A stretch of 64,000 nucleotides of DNA from Ruminococcus flavefaciens ND2009 (GCF_000621785.1 NZ_KK211346.1:719254-783253), one strand, 5' to 3'; numbered from the stretch's first letter, positions 40,460 through 50,243 are shown. Program-made: numbers and translations. The notes: a model not told the origin generated them from the letters alone.

Positions 40460-41734
40460 TTATATTCCGTCCTTTTTTATATCCGATCTTTCCGATTTCA
40501 GGCGCAGTATCCTGTCGAGACTCTCGTCAAGGCGCTCCTCGGTGATACGCCCCTCACCGACAGCAGCCTCAACTCCCCTGACTGCCTCGCCAAGGTCACG
40601 TGGCATGAGCAGCATATCTCCTCCCGCCTCTATTACCTTGACCGCAAGCTCGCCGCTGCCGTACACATCGGCAACTGCCCCCATGGAAAGGGAATCCGTT
40701 ATGACTACCCCCTCAAAACCAAGCCTGCCCCGAAGCTCATCTGTTATCATGGTATGGGAGAGTGTGGCGGGCAGTCCGTCAACGCCATTCATGGTGATAT
40801 GCCCAACCATTACCATGTCCGCTCCCGAGGCTATACCGCTCTCAAAGGCGAGATACTCCCCCTGTGTGAGCTCGGCGATGGTCTTGTCGGTGTAGACCGC
40901 TCCGTAATGGGAATCACCTGCGGTGTCGCCGTGTCCCGGAAAATGCTTGAGAGTACAGTAAACACCGCCGCTGTGAAAGCCCTCTACCGCTGAAGCTACC
41001 AGCTCCGCGGACTGATGAAAATCATCACTGTATGCGCGGCTTCCTATGACCGTATTGTAGGGATTGGACCATGTGTCCGCAACGGGAGCAAAGTCAAGGT
41101 CAAAGCCAAGTCCCGCAATGTCGGAGCCTATGGTCTCGGCATTGGCAAAGGCAATATCCTTTCCGCCTTCCTTGTAGTAGTACATAGAAGAAAACCAGTT
41201 GGTGCCTGCCTTTTCCGCACACCTTGCAACAGTGCCGCCCTCCTCGTCCACGGAGTAAAAAAGCGGCACCATTCCCTGCTCCGCGGCGTAGTGCTTCGTA
41301 TTTGCGATCATCTGTGAGATAGCCTCCGCGGAGTCTATATTCTTTGCAAAATAGACCAGTCCGCCCACAGGATAGTCCTTCAGGGCAGCCTTTGTCATCT
41401 CCCCTGCCACGGAATAATTTTCACCGTTTGTAAGACTTTCGGGAGTTACCACAAAAAGCTGACAGACCTTTTCATGGAGAGACATCTCCCCTATACGCAC
41501 CGTTACATCATCGGGAGGTTCGGTAGTGGGTTCCGCAGTTGTTACAGGAACAGTCTCTGTCGCTGTCTCCGCAGCTGAGGTGGTGTCCCGTTCTGGGGCA
41601 GCTGCGCTGAGCTTTCCTACTGCCTGAGAGCCCTTTTTCAGTTTTATCACAAGAACTGCGCAGCAGATGGCAGCTGCGGCAATAAGTACCGCAGAAGCGG
41701 TCCTTTTCACGTTGAGCTTTCGGTTATCGGACAT
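40460..41734 (-). CDS. nagZ: GH3 beta-N-acetylhexosaminidase (NagZ-like), membrane-anchored
   Basis: The 424-residue protein has an N-terminal helix (about 11-30), a Thr/Glu/Pro-rich spacer (to about 75) and a GH3 domain. The NagZ-specific loop KHFPGHGDTAGDSH spans 263-276 and the nucleophile Asp347 lies in VVITDSLSM. NagZ removes N-acetylglucosamine from muropeptides; Gram-positive members are often extracytoplasmic, as the anchor here suggests. Its ribosome site GGAGGG lies in the 10-base gap after the DNA methyltransferase gene, so the two are likely co-transcribed. Confidence 0.92.
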   Translation of the reverse strand: MSDNRKLNVKRTASAVLIAAAAICCAVLVIKLKKGSQAVGKLSAAAPERDTTSAAETATETVPVTTAEPTTEPPDDVTVRIGEMSLHEKVCQLFVVTPESLTNGENYSVAGEMTKAALKDYPVGGLVYFAKNIDSAEAISQMIANTKHYAAEQGMVPLFYSVDEEGGTVARCAEKAGTNWFSSMYYYKEGGKDIAFANAETIGSDIAGLGFDLDFAPVADTWSNPYNTVIGSRAYSDDFHQSAELVASAVEGFHSGGVYCTLKHFPGHGDTAGDSHYGAVYTDKTIAELTQGEYLAFESGIASGADMVMVGHITMNGVDGLPATLSHTMITDELRGRLGFEGVVITDSLSMGAVADVYGSGELAVKVIEAGGDMLLMPRDLGEAVRGVEAAVGEGRITEERLDESLDRILRLKSERSDIKKDGI

Positions 41735-41744
41735 CTTATCCCTC

Positions 41745-43814
41745 CTAAATCAGCGGATGCCGCCTGAAATCACGGCTGGTCTCGAATGAATCGTACTCTG
41801 CCTTTGATATTTCCGCACACTCCTCCACAAGCCTGTCCGTTTCCGCAGAAGTCTTGCATATCACGGGGAATTTCGCCACCTCTCCCGACTGGAAGTTGAG
41901 AGTGGGGTTCAGCTGACCGAAGATGTAGGCAAAGACTTTTGAATTGAGCAGTCCGCAGATGAAGTTTTTTCGCTCCCCCAGTTCAAATATGCAGCAGCCC
42001 CCGTTATCGAAGATGTACCCCCTGCCGAACTGCCTTATGCTGAACTTGCCGCTTGTGAGAGTGGACCAGGTCAGTCCCTCCCGCATGAAATACTGATAAT
42101 TGGCGATGACAGCCGTAGGTATCGCCCTTATTGCCGCCCCATCGTCATACCAGTCGATCACGAATTCATTGAATCCGTACCACTTTCGGAAGCCGCCTCC
42201 CTTATTGTAGGGAAACCAGCGCTTTTCCAGGGTCTCCTCCCTGTCAATGGCACTGCGGTCGGTATTTATCCTGTTGAAGTCCACCTCGTACCAATAGCGC
42301 AGAAATCTGTTGTTATCCGAGGTCGAATTGCCCTTTCTGGGAGCGGAAATGCTTCCGAGAGAGGGATATTTTTCATATAGCTCCCTGACCCTGCTGCTGA
42401 CCCAGTACGCAGCAGGACATTCGGGAAGCCTGCCGAAATCCGCAGCCGCTGTCTCATAAACATAGCCGCAGTTTCTGTTACCTACTGCCTCAAGAAACCG
42501 TTCACGCTGCACCTCAAGTCCGCCCTTGAAGTTGCTGAGACGGAAGTAAACGCCTTTTGCATCGGTATGAGTGTTCCGCAGAGTAAAGCCGCAGACAGGC
42601 ACCGTAGCCTCGCCGAATGCGGAATACTCCAGCTGCACAAGAGTCTCGGGAGTTTTCTCCGTAAACATCATTCTTCTCAGCTTTTCGTAGCTCTTGATGA
42701 ACATCCACACATAGGGCGTGAGGAAGCCTGTGTAGCCGTCCTCCTCCGCAAGCTGACAGCAGCGTACTATGAATGCCGCGAAAAGGTCCGCGGAGAAGCC
42801 GCTGTACTCCTTTTTAAGGAAAGCGAGAAGCTCCCTGTTCATTCGGGCGCTTGACAGATAGGGCGGATTTGTGACAACACAGCTGTATTTCCGCGAAATC
42901 ACCTCACGGACTTCCTTCGCCTTTCCGCGGAGCTTACTGCCTTGGGGGTCAGGTCTTATGAGACTGCCGAAAACACCGCTGCCGCGGAGTTGCTCCGACA
43001 CCTCCGGCTCGCTCATATCATAGATACGGGGCGAAATACCGCCGGAGAGAAGCTCCCTGTCCTGCTCCGCAGCCTTGATGATAAGGGCGAAACGGGCTAT
43101 CCTGCAAACGCGGCTGTCTATATCAAGTCCATAAAGATTACGGGCGAGGATAGTTCGCGCCGCAGTGCTGGCGTCATAGCCAAGAGAGCGGTAAAGCTCC
43201 ATAAACATATCAAAGGCACACACAAGGATATTGCCGCTTCCCACGCAGGGGTCAAGGAAAGTTATGTCCTCGTGAGAGCGCCTGCGGACCGTAATATCAC
43301 GCTCCACGTAATAGCTCAGGGCTGAGGTGTCAAATCCGCAGCTTCCCGCAAATACCCGTCCCAGAGTATTCTCCGTAAGATAGCGGACTATCCAGTCGGG
43401 AGTGAATATCTGTGTTGCAGCAGGCAGACACTCCGCCGACACCTTTGAGTTCTTCTTCATGCCCTGCGAGACACTGTCACGCTCGCCGCTGATGAAGTAC
43501 TGATAGAGCTGTCCCACTATCTGTACACCGCTTCTCCACACCTCTGAGGGAAGTTCACTGAGAACGGCAGCCGCCTGTGCGGAAGCTTCCCTTACTCTCT
43601 CCTCATTTCTGCCGAAGGACGGAAAAATATGAGGAAGAAGCCCACTGAGACTGAACAGGTCAGCCTGTGAGATAAAGCTGTTTTCAGCCATATACAGCCC
43701 TGCCGCACTGCGGAAGAACGCCTCGAAGCGCAGGCTCTCCGCCTGACTGCCCAGGAACATATCCAGCCTCTCGCGGACAGCAAGTGCTGTTTTTTTCAGC
43801 AACGACCTTCTCAT
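41745..43814 (-). CDS. PglX-like (Eco57I-type) adenine-specific DNA methyltransferase, short form, without restriction partner
   Basis: From ATG 43814 (GGAGGGAG site) the 689-residue protein has the PglX-type FTPDWIVRYLTENTLGR (137-153), SAM motif FLDPCVGSGNIL (187-198), NPPY (316-319) and the specificity half with GNSTSDNNRFLRYWYEV and LTWSTLTSGKFSIRQ. It stops after SRDFRRHPLI, close to where BREX PglX proteins (about 1,200 residues) continue with several hundred more. Catalytic residues are intact. No BREX, Pgl or restriction gene is nearby; nagZ follows after 10 bases. It may be an orphan epigenetic enzyme or a truncated one. Confidence 0.85.
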   Translation of the reverse strand: MRRSLLKKTALAVRERLDMFLGSQAESLRFEAFFRSAAGLYMAENSFISQADLFSLSGLLPHIFPSFGRNEERVREASAQAAAVLSELPSEVWRSGVQIVGQLYQYFISGERDSVSQGMKKNSKVSAECLPAATQIFTPDWIVRYLTENTLGRVFAGSCGFDTSALSYYVERDITVRRRSHEDITFLDPCVGSGNILVCAFDMFMELYRSLGYDASTAARTILARNLYGLDIDSRVCRIARFALIIKAAEQDRELLSGGISPRIYDMSEPEVSEQLRGSGVFGSLIRPDPQGSKLRGKAKEVREVISRKYSCVVTNPPYLSSARMNRELLAFLKKEYSGFSADLFAAFIVRCCQLAEEDGYTGFLTPYVWMFIKSYEKLRRMMFTEKTPETLVQLEYSAFGEATVPVCGFTLRNTHTDAKGVYFRLSNFKGGLEVQRERFLEAVGNRNCGYVYETAAADFGRLPECPAAYWVSSRVRELYEKYPSLGSISAPRKGNSTSDNNRFLRYWYEVDFNRINTDRSAIDREETLEKRWFPYNKGGGFRKWYGFNEFVIDWYDDGAAIRAIPTAVIANYQYFMREGLTWSTLTSGKFSIRQFGRGYIFDNGGCCIFELGERKNFICGLLNSKVFAYIFGQLNPTLNFQSGEVAKFPVICKTSAETDRLVEECAEISKAEYDSFETSRDFRRHPLI

Positions 43815-43989
43815 GGACTCCCTCCTTTTTGTTATTTCAGATAATATTATATCATTAATGATTAAAAAAAGCAAGAGAGCATGACTGTCAGGGGGCGATT
43901 ATAATGATATAACAATAAAATATGACACACTGTAATTTACTGGCGGTTTATGACTCTATGTTGAAATCTCACATATTTTACCGCTTCTA

Positions 43990-44018
43990 TTGACAGTTTA
44001 TCGTCAATATGTTATAAT
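43990..44018 (+). promoter_or_regulatory. Promoter of the EAL-domain gene
   Basis: Perfect TTGACA and TATAAT are 17 bases apart, with the -10 box ending 42 bases before the start codon. The spacer holds TATCGTCAATA, and part of it repeats an upstream sequence (GGTTTATGACTC) only loosely. Confidence 0.8.
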
Positions 44019-44060
44019 AAATTGAAAAATGTTTCATTTTTTTCACCAGGGGGCGTTAAT

Positions 44061-46013
44061 ATGAGAGCAATACTGAATGGACTCGGATTTGAAAAACAGA
44101 GCAAATATGTCCGCGACTATTTCTACACTACGAATATGCGCGCAAGTATATATATGTCCATTGTTGTCATCGTTCTTGAGGTATGGATGATAATCCGCAT
44201 GACGGTAAATATCTTCCGCGACAACCTCCAGAGCAACATGATACACTACATAGAAAAATACTATATAAACTACTTCATTCTCACATTTACGGGAGTGATA
44301 ATGCTTTTCTTTGCGGTCCGTTTCATGAGGGGGAAAAAGGACAAAAGATACCTGTGCACGGTGGTTAAATGGATATTCACGCTGGTCTGCATATATTTCG
44401 GCATAAAAATATCACTGAATGACTATTCCAAGGGCGAGCAGATTCTCACCTTCCTTACAATGGAGCTCTTCTCGCTGTGCCTGCTGACCTGGAAGCCCTA
44501 TATAGCCTTTGTCCTCGCCTCAGTCTCCTATGTATACTTCTACTACAGAATGAATGAGATGGTGGCTGTAAATACAGGTGAATTCGGCGCTACTGTCGCC
44601 ACACAGATAAACTTCTTCATCATGTGGATCTCGACTATGATGGTCTGCATAGCCAACTACAACAACACCCGCGTTCAGGCGCTGAAGGATGAGAACCTTG
44701 AAAAGGTAAACACCCACCTCTCCAAAATATCCGTTGAGGACGAGCTTACGGGTATACATAATATGGTCTATTTCAGGAACGAGGCAGAAAAGGTGCTGAC
44801 CTATGTCACTACCGACAAAGAGAACGCCATCTTCCTTTTCTTCGATATAGAAAACTTCAAGTCCTACAACGAGAAATATGGCTTCCACGAGGGAAATGAG
44901 CTCCTCATAAAGGTGGCTCACATGATAGACGATTCCTTCAAAGGCTCACTTGTGTCACGTTTTTCCGATGACCATTTCGTAGTCCTCACACGTATAGACG
45001 GAGCCAAGAACATCATCGGCCAACTTTCGGGCGAGATAAAAAGGCTACAGCGTGAGGTGCACCTTGAGCTGAAATGCGGTGCCTACAAGCCCGTGGGAGA
45101 CGAGGCTGACGTCAGCCTTGCCTGTGACCGCGCAAGATTTGCCTGCAACAGCATAAAGAAGCACTATGACAGGACCCTGCGTATTTACGACAAGTCGCTG
45201 GAGGATAAGTTCCAGCTAAAGCACTACATCGTCAACAACATCGACAATGCCATTGCCAACGGCTACATCAAGGTCTACTACCAGCCCGTGGTCTCCACCC
45301 AAAACGGCTGTATCTGCGGCCTTGAGGCTCTGGCAAGGTGGGAGGACCCCAACTACGGTCTCCTTTCCCCGGGCGCATTTATCGAGATACTGGAGGAGTA
45401 CCGCCAGATATACAAGCTGGACAAATACATCATCGAAGCCGTATGCAAGGACTACCGCGACGCTTCCGACAACAAGAAGCCCTTCGCTCCCGTATCCCTC
45501 AATTTCTCGCGCCTTGACTTTGAGCTGTGCGATATAGTCGGGTACCTCTGCGAGACCGTGGAGAAATACGGCGTTCCAAAGAATTACATCGACATCGAGA
45601 TAACCGAGAGCGCCCTCACCGATCAGCAGGACTTCCTCCCCAGCGCCATTAAGAGCCTGCGCAGCTTCGGCTACAAGGTATGGCTGGACGACTTCGGAAG
45701 CGGCTACTCGTCGCTGAATGTACTCAAGGACTACCAGTTCGACGTTCTGAAGATAGACATGAAGTTCCTTTCGGGCTTCAAGGACAACGAAAAGACCCGT
45801 CCTATCCTTGAGAACATCGTAAGTCTAACAAAGCAGCTCCATATGCTGTCTCTGACCGAGGGCGTTGAGACTGCCGAGCAGTTCGCCTTCCTTGGGACCA
45901 TAGGCTGTGACCGCGCACAGGGTTATCTTTTCAGCAAGCCCGTTCCAATCGAAAAGCTCAGGGAGCGTATCACAGCAGGCGAGCTGAAGATCTCTCCCGA
46001 ATATATCAACTGA
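44061..46013 (+). CDS. Cyclic di-GMP phosphodiesterase with degenerate GGDEF and intact EAL domain
   Basis: From ATG 44061 (CAGGGGGCG site) the 650-residue protein has about six N-terminal helices (to about 205), a GGDEF domain (about 235-380) and an EAL domain (about 395-640). The GGDEF signature reads SDDHF (302-306), so cyclase activity is probably lost. The EAL domain keeps GLEALARW (Glu422), DIEITESAL, LDDFGSGYSSL (Asp543-Asp544), LKIDMKFL and LTEGVET, consistent with hydrolysis of cyclic di-GMP. It lies just upstream of the cellulosomal cluster, separated by a hairpin. Confidence 0.93.
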   Translation: MRAILNGLGFEKQSKYVRDYFYTTNMRASIYMSIVVIVLEVWMIIRMTVNIFRDNLQSNMIHYIEKYYINYFILTFTGVIMLFFAVRFMRGKKDKRYLCTVVKWIFTLVCIYFGIKISLNDYSKGEQILTFLTMELFSLCLLTWKPYIAFVLASVSYVYFYYRMNEMVAVNTGEFGATVATQINFFIMWISTMMVCIANYNNTRVQALKDENLEKVNTHLSKISVEDELTGIHNMVYFRNEAEKVLTYVTTDKENAIFLFFDIENFKSYNEKYGFHEGNELLIKVAHMIDDSFKGSLVSRFSDDHFVVLTRIDGAKNIIGQLSGEIKRLQREVHLELKCGAYKPVGDEADVSLACDRARFACNSIKKHYDRTLRIYDKSLEDKFQLKHYIVNNIDNAIANGYIKVYYQPVVSTQNGCICGLEALARWEDPNYGLLSPGAFIEILEEYRQIYKLDKYIIEAVCKDYRDASDNKKPFAPVSLNFSRLDFELCDIVGYLCETVEKYGVPKNYIDIEITESALTDQQDFLPSAIKSLRSFGYKVWLDDFGSGYSSLNVLKDYQFDVLKIDMKFLSGFKDNEKTRPILENIVSLTKQLHMLSLTEGVETAEQFAFLGTIGCDRAQGYLFSKPVPIEKLRERITAGELKISPEYIN

Positions 46014-46020
46014 ACAGCAT

Positions 46021-46045
46021 GGCGCTTTCACGCGGTGGAAGCGCC
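46021..46045 (+). terminator. Hairpin terminator after the EAL gene
   Basis: GGCGCTTTCAC and GTGGAAGCGCC pair with one mismatch and a GCG loop. TGTTCTTT follows, so termination may be partial. Confidence 0.6.
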
Positions 46046-46071
46046 TGTTCTTTAACAGAAAGGAAAACACT

Positions 46072-48615
46072 ATGAAAAAACTCATCTCATCAATGCTTAC
46101 CGCTTCACTTCTCCTCTCTGCAATGCCTGTGATACCGTCTGCGGCTGCTGAGAACGAAATGGCGGACAGCGGCATAAACTACACCGAGTCCGTAGAGACT
46201 ATACAGAACCCGGGCGCAGGCTACACCAATACGGTATGGGCAGTATGCAAGCCGGGCAGTACCCCTGTTTACAGTCCCACGGGAAGTCTCGTTCTCTTTT
46301 TTATCGACATCGGAGCCTTCTCCTCGGGAATGAACGGCACCACCGACGCGGACGGCAATTATACCGAGGGCAAGGACTACGACCTGGACGAGACCTTCTT
46401 CAATTCATGGCGCCGGACCTTTGACAATTGCCGCAAGAACGGCTGTATGATAGCTGTGCGCTTCCGCTATGACGCCAACGGCAAGGATGATCCCGAGCCC
46501 GCCGACTTCAATCAGGTACTCGCCCACATAAAGCAGATAAAGGAGAGCAGGATACTCTCTGACAATGCGGACATTCTCGCCTATGTGGAAAGCGGCTTCG
46601 TTGGAAAATGGGGCGAACAGCACGGCGGCAAGTACACCAGCGTTGACTACAAGGTAAAGCTGCTGCAAGCCATGCTCAATGCGGTTCCCAAGCCTGTGCC
46701 CGTAACTGTGAGAACTCCCGATACCTTTGCTCAACTGATGGGGCTGAAACGCTCCGACCTGGCAGATGAACAATACTACAAAAAGTATGACTTCTCCGGC
46801 AGAGATGAAGTTGTTGATCCTTTTCCCTGTATACTCGACCTGGACCGCGTGGGACTTTACGATGACGGCTATATGGGCAGCGACAGTGATCTGGGTACCT
46901 ACGCAGACCGCGAAAAAGAGACCGAATGGCTCAGCCGCGTCACTCACCACACCTACTTCGGCGGCGAATTCTCGGGAAATATCGACTATGCCAAGCAGTT
47001 CGACACCTACCTCCCCGAAAACGCGATCCCCGAAATGTACAAGACCCGTCTCAGCTACATAAACAGCAATATCTTCCAGCTTTACAAGGACTACACCTTC
47101 GGCAGTGAGTATGACGTGGAGGGCATTGATAATTCCGCATACTACGGTCAGACCGTCTTTCAGTTCATACGCGACCATCTGGGCTACCGCTTTGTAGTAA
47201 GGAAGGCTGAGAATACTGCAAAAGCCCTTCAGGGCGGCGACCTGAGAATGAACTTCTCCCTGGAAAACACTGGCTTCGGCGAGGTGGTCTTCCCCACGAC
47301 GCAGTCCGTTATCCTTGAAAAGGACGGCGTGATATACAGTACCAACGTCAGATTCAAAAATGACACGGAATGGGATACTGAGAGGCATATCGACAACGAT
47401 ATTTCCATAAAGCTTCCCGACAATATAGCAACAGGCGATTGGAACATCTACCTGAGAATAACTCCACAGGTCCAAACCGGTACCAACTTTTACTGCACTC
47501 CCCCTCTGTATCCTAAATACGGTATCAGATTTGCCAACAAGGGCGTGTGGGATCCTCAGCTTGGCGCTAACCGCATGGGTACCGTAAAGATCGAAAAGTC
47601 TGACAAGCACGGCACTGATAACGATATGTACCAGAAGAACATTATACTGGGAATTCAGAGCGGTGTTGCTCCTGGTACCCTTGACGGTGTGACCATAGCC
47701 GACGGCACCATGTCAAATCCCCGCGAGTGGAAGGAAGATAACATTATAAAGTCCGCCGAGGGACAGTCCATGTCTCTGAAAGCTGATGATAACGCTATAT
47801 ACGTTATGGGAAAGATGTCCGACGCAGCCGCTGCACCTGTGTACAATCTTGAGGTCTACAGCGGCGGTGAGCGCTACTGGCTCTACTACGCCGATAACGG
47901 ATTTATCTACTTCAATCATGACTCCTATGCAGGCTGCCAGTGCAAGTGGAAGGACGGAATGGTAGAGTTCAGGGTGCCCTTTGAGGTCATGGGACTAAAG
48001 CCGGGCACTCCTGTCGACTCGGTACGCCTGTTCCTCCAGGACAGTGCCAACGACTGGAAGCTGCTGGGAGATATGACCGCAAAAAACGTGGAGATCCCCG
48101 CAGCTATAACTACATACACAGCGTACCACGATCTGCGGATAAAGGACTCCGACAGCCTGTTCCTCTATGTGATGACAGGCAGAAGCGACCTCAGCTTCCG
48201 TTGGTATCATGACGGTGAGCCCATTGAAGGCGCCACCGCTCAGAAATATATCAGGGACGCTCCCGACAGCACAAGTGTGGGCAAATACTCCGTTAAGGTG
48301 ACAACTCCCGAGGGTATAAGCTCCATGATGGATATAGCCAACCTCCTTGAGGTAGTTTCTGCCTCCCCGCAGTCATCGGAGCTCCGCGGCGATACAAACT
48401 GCGACGGGATAGTAGAGCTGGCAGACGCTATACTCATAATGCAGGCGATCTCCAATCCCGATAAATACGGCGACAACGGCTCCGACCCACACCACCTCAA
48501 GGCTCAGGGACGTATAAACGGTGATGTTGCAGGCAGCAAAGACGGTCTTACCGTCAATGACGCTCTGGAAATACAGAAGAAGCTACTTGGACTTATAGAA
48601 GATTTTGAAGACTGA
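46072..48615 (+). CDS. Secreted DUF4874/DUF4832 protein with C-terminal dockerin
   Basis: The 847-residue protein has a signal peptide (1-25), a TIM-barrel-like DUF4874 region (about 35-210; YTESVETIQNPGAGY, MIAVRFRYDANG, YVESGFVGKWGEQHG) and a DUF4832 region (about 210-510; VTVRTPD, LSYINSNIF). Then come a beta-sandwich carbohydrate-binding-like module (about 560-690), an Ig-like module (about 700-765) and a dockerin (about 769-840; GDTNCDGIVELADA and GDVAGSKDGLTVNDA). The first two domains have no known activity, but with a dockerin and binding-like module the protein is a candidate new glycoside hydrolase of the cellulosome. Confidence 0.85.
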   Translation: MKKLISSMLTASLLLSAMPVIPSAAAENEMADSGINYTESVETIQNPGAGYTNTVWAVCKPGSTPVYSPTGSLVLFFIDIGAFSSGMNGTTDADGNYTEGKDYDLDETFFNSWRRTFDNCRKNGCMIAVRFRYDANGKDDPEPADFNQVLAHIKQIKESRILSDNADILAYVESGFVGKWGEQHGGKYTSVDYKVKLLQAMLNAVPKPVPVTVRTPDTFAQLMGLKRSDLADEQYYKKYDFSGRDEVVDPFPCILDLDRVGLYDDGYMGSDSDLGTYADREKETEWLSRVTHHTYFGGEFSGNIDYAKQFDTYLPENAIPEMYKTRLSYINSNIFQLYKDYTFGSEYDVEGIDNSAYYGQTVFQFIRDHLGYRFVVRKAENTAKALQGGDLRMNFSLENTGFGEVVFPTTQSVILEKDGVIYSTNVRFKNDTEWDTERHIDNDISIKLPDNIATGDWNIYLRITPQVQTGTNFYCTPPLYPKYGIRFANKGVWDPQLGANRMGTVKIEKSDKHGTDNDMYQKNIILGIQSGVAPGTLDGVTIADGTMSNPREWKEDNIIKSAEGQSMSLKADDNAIYVMGKMSDAAAAPVYNLEVYSGGERYWLYYADNGFIYFNHDSYAGCQCKWKDGMVEFRVPFEVMGLKPGTPVDSVRLFLQDSANDWKLLGDMTAKNVEIPAAITTYTAYHDLRIKDSDSLFLYVMTGRSDLSFRWYHDGEPIEGATAQKYIRDAPDSTSVGKYSVKVTTPEGISSMMDIANLLEVVSASPQSSELRGDTNCDGIVELADAILIMQAISNPDKYGDNGSDPHHLKAQGRINGDVAGSKDGLTVNDALEIQKKLLGLIEDFED

Positions 48616-48618
48616 ATT

Positions 48619-48650
48619 CATGGTGCAGCGTCTGCTGCACCATGTTTTTA
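48619..48650 (+). terminator. Terminator of the DUF4832-dockerin gene
   Basis: CATGGTGCAGC and its exact complement form an 11-bp stem with a GTCT loop and run directly into TTTTTA. Confidence 0.93.
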
Positions 48651-48735
48651 TATACCATAGGTGCAGTTTATATGTGTATATTCATATATATAGCAATTTT
48701 TATACTCAATTCACAAGAATTATATTAAAATTATG

Positions 48736-48764
48736 TTGCATTTTCGTGCTGGAAGTGCTATAAT
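48736..48764 (+). promoter_or_regulatory. Promoter of the GH5 cellulase gene
   Basis: TTGCAT and TATAAT are 17 bases apart, with the -10 box ending 53 bases before the start. Confidence 0.7.
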
Positions 48765-48817
48765 GTTCTTGGGTAACTAAGTTCGTTTACAGGGATATTA
48801 AAAATGGAGGAATTTTT

Positions 48818-50200
48818 ATGATCAGAAAAATTATATTCACATCTCTCTCTGCCGTTATGGCTGCTTCTCTTCTCGGGAGCTATTCGGCGGCAGACACAAG
48901 GGCTGCACAGCCTATGCGCGACATGACGACCATGGAGATAGTCAATGACATGGGAATAGGTATCAATCTTGGAAATACCTTTGAATCCTCGGGTGACTGG
49001 ATAGAACAGTGGGGCGACGGCACACCTAATGCCTACGAAACTGCATGGGGAAGCCCCACTGTTACCGAGGACCTCATCAAGGGATACGCCGCAGAGGGCT
49101 TTGACTCACTGCGTATCCCCGTTGCATGGTCCAATATGATGTCAAAGGACGGAAGCTTTGCTATCTCAGATAAATACATGGCGAGGGTAAAACAGGTCAC
49201 AGACTGGGCGCTGGACGCCGACCTCTACGTTATCGTGAACCTGCACTGGGACGGTGGCTGGCTTGAAAAGCTCCCCACCGATCACGACAATGTCATGAAG
49301 AAGTACAATGCTATCTGGACTCAGGTAAGCGATGAGTTCAAGGACTACGGCGACAAGCTTATTTTCGAGTCTCAGAACGAGGAGCTTGGCTGGAACGATG
49401 TGTGGAACCAGTGGAGCGGCAGCACCAACGGCAAGGCTGAAAGCTTCGGCTATGTGAACGAGGTGAACCAGAGCTTCGTTGACATCGTCAGAAAGTCGGG
49501 CGGCAATAACGCTAAGCGTCATCTGCTCATATCAGGCTACAACACCTCCATCGACCTGACCTGCGATCCCCTGTTCAAAATGCCCACTGATCCCGCAGGA
49601 CGCTGCGCAGTATCGGTGCACTACTATACTCCCTCCACATTCACTATCCTCACCGAGGACGCCGACTGGGGCAAATCAGCCTATACCTGGGGCAGCGACG
49701 CGGAGCTTGCAGAGCTGAAGCAGCAGATGGACCTTGTCAAGACCACCTTTGTGGACAAGGGTATACCCGTTATCATCGGCGAGTACGGCGCTACCAAGGA
49801 CAACAAGGACCCCGAGTCTGTCCGCCGCTATCTCACATCGGTATGTGAAGCAGCTCTTTCAAGGGGCGGTATCTGTCCTGTAATGTGGGACGTTACCGAC
49901 CTCCACTATGACAGAAAGACCTATAAAATGAAAGACAATGAGCTCCATAGTAATCTTCTTGCACTGAAAGAAAAATACGTCACAAAGACGCCCGTTACTA
50001 CTACGGAGCCTGCTCCGTCAAAGCTCATGGGTGACGCCAACAAGGACGGAGCTGTGAATGTTTCCGATCTTGTAACGGTACAGCAGTTCCTCCTTGGCAA
50101 CGGTGACCTTGCCGACTGGGAGGCAGCCGACCTATGTCAGGACACTGAAATAAACATCTATGACATAATCCTCCTGAGAAAACTGCTTATAACACAATAA
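48818..50200 (+). CDS. Cellulosomal GH5 endoglucanase with type I dockerin
   Basis: The 460-residue protein has a signal (about 1-30), a GH5 domain (about 36-385) beginning MTTMEIVNDMGIGINLGNTF, with VNLHWDGGW, the acid/base Glu188 in FESQNEE and nucleophile Glu322 in IIGEYGA, and a short Thr/Pro linker. A dockerin follows at about 402-458 with GDANKDGAVNVSDLV and DLCQDTEINIYDI. The layout INLGNTFE and the FES-x-NE sequence fit subfamily 4, which contains endoglucanases, xyloglucanases and lichenases. It is a core cellulosomal enzyme, terminated bidirectionally against the GH43 gene. Confidence 0.95.
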   Translation: MIRKIIFTSLSAVMAASLLGSYSAADTRAAQPMRDMTTMEIVNDMGIGINLGNTFESSGDWIEQWGDGTPNAYETAWGSPTVTEDLIKGYAAEGFDSLRIPVAWSNMMSKDGSFAISDKYMARVKQVTDWALDADLYVIVNLHWDGGWLEKLPTDHDNVMKKYNAIWTQVSDEFKDYGDKLIFESQNEELGWNDVWNQWSGSTNGKAESFGYVNEVNQSFVDIVRKSGGNNAKRHLLISGYNTSIDLTCDPLFKMPTDPAGRCAVSVHYYTPSTFTILTEDADWGKSAYTWGSDAELAELKQQMDLVKTTFVDKGIPVIIGEYGATKDNKDPESVRRYLTSVCEAALSRGGICPVMWDVTDLHYDRKTYKMKDNELHSNLLALKEKYVTKTPVTTTEPAPSKLMGDANKDGAVNVSDLVTVQQFLLGNGDLADWEAADLCQDTEINIYDIILLRKLLITQ

Positions 50201-50206
50201 AAAACG

Positions 50207-50243
50207 GACCTGCTCCACACTGATGTGAAGCAGGTCTTTTTTT
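50207..50243. terminator. Bidirectional terminator between GH5 and GH43 genes
   Basis: GACCTGCTCCACA and TGTGAAGCAGGTC pair with one mismatch around CTGA. Seven T bases follow on the plus strand and six on the minus. It starts 7 bases after the GH5 stop, and its T-run touches the GH43 stop. Confidence 0.92.

Noticed and set aside
46405..47610. Minus-strand open frame of 401 codons
   Set aside because: Antisense to the DUF4874/DUF4832 gene, with no domain and no ribosome site.
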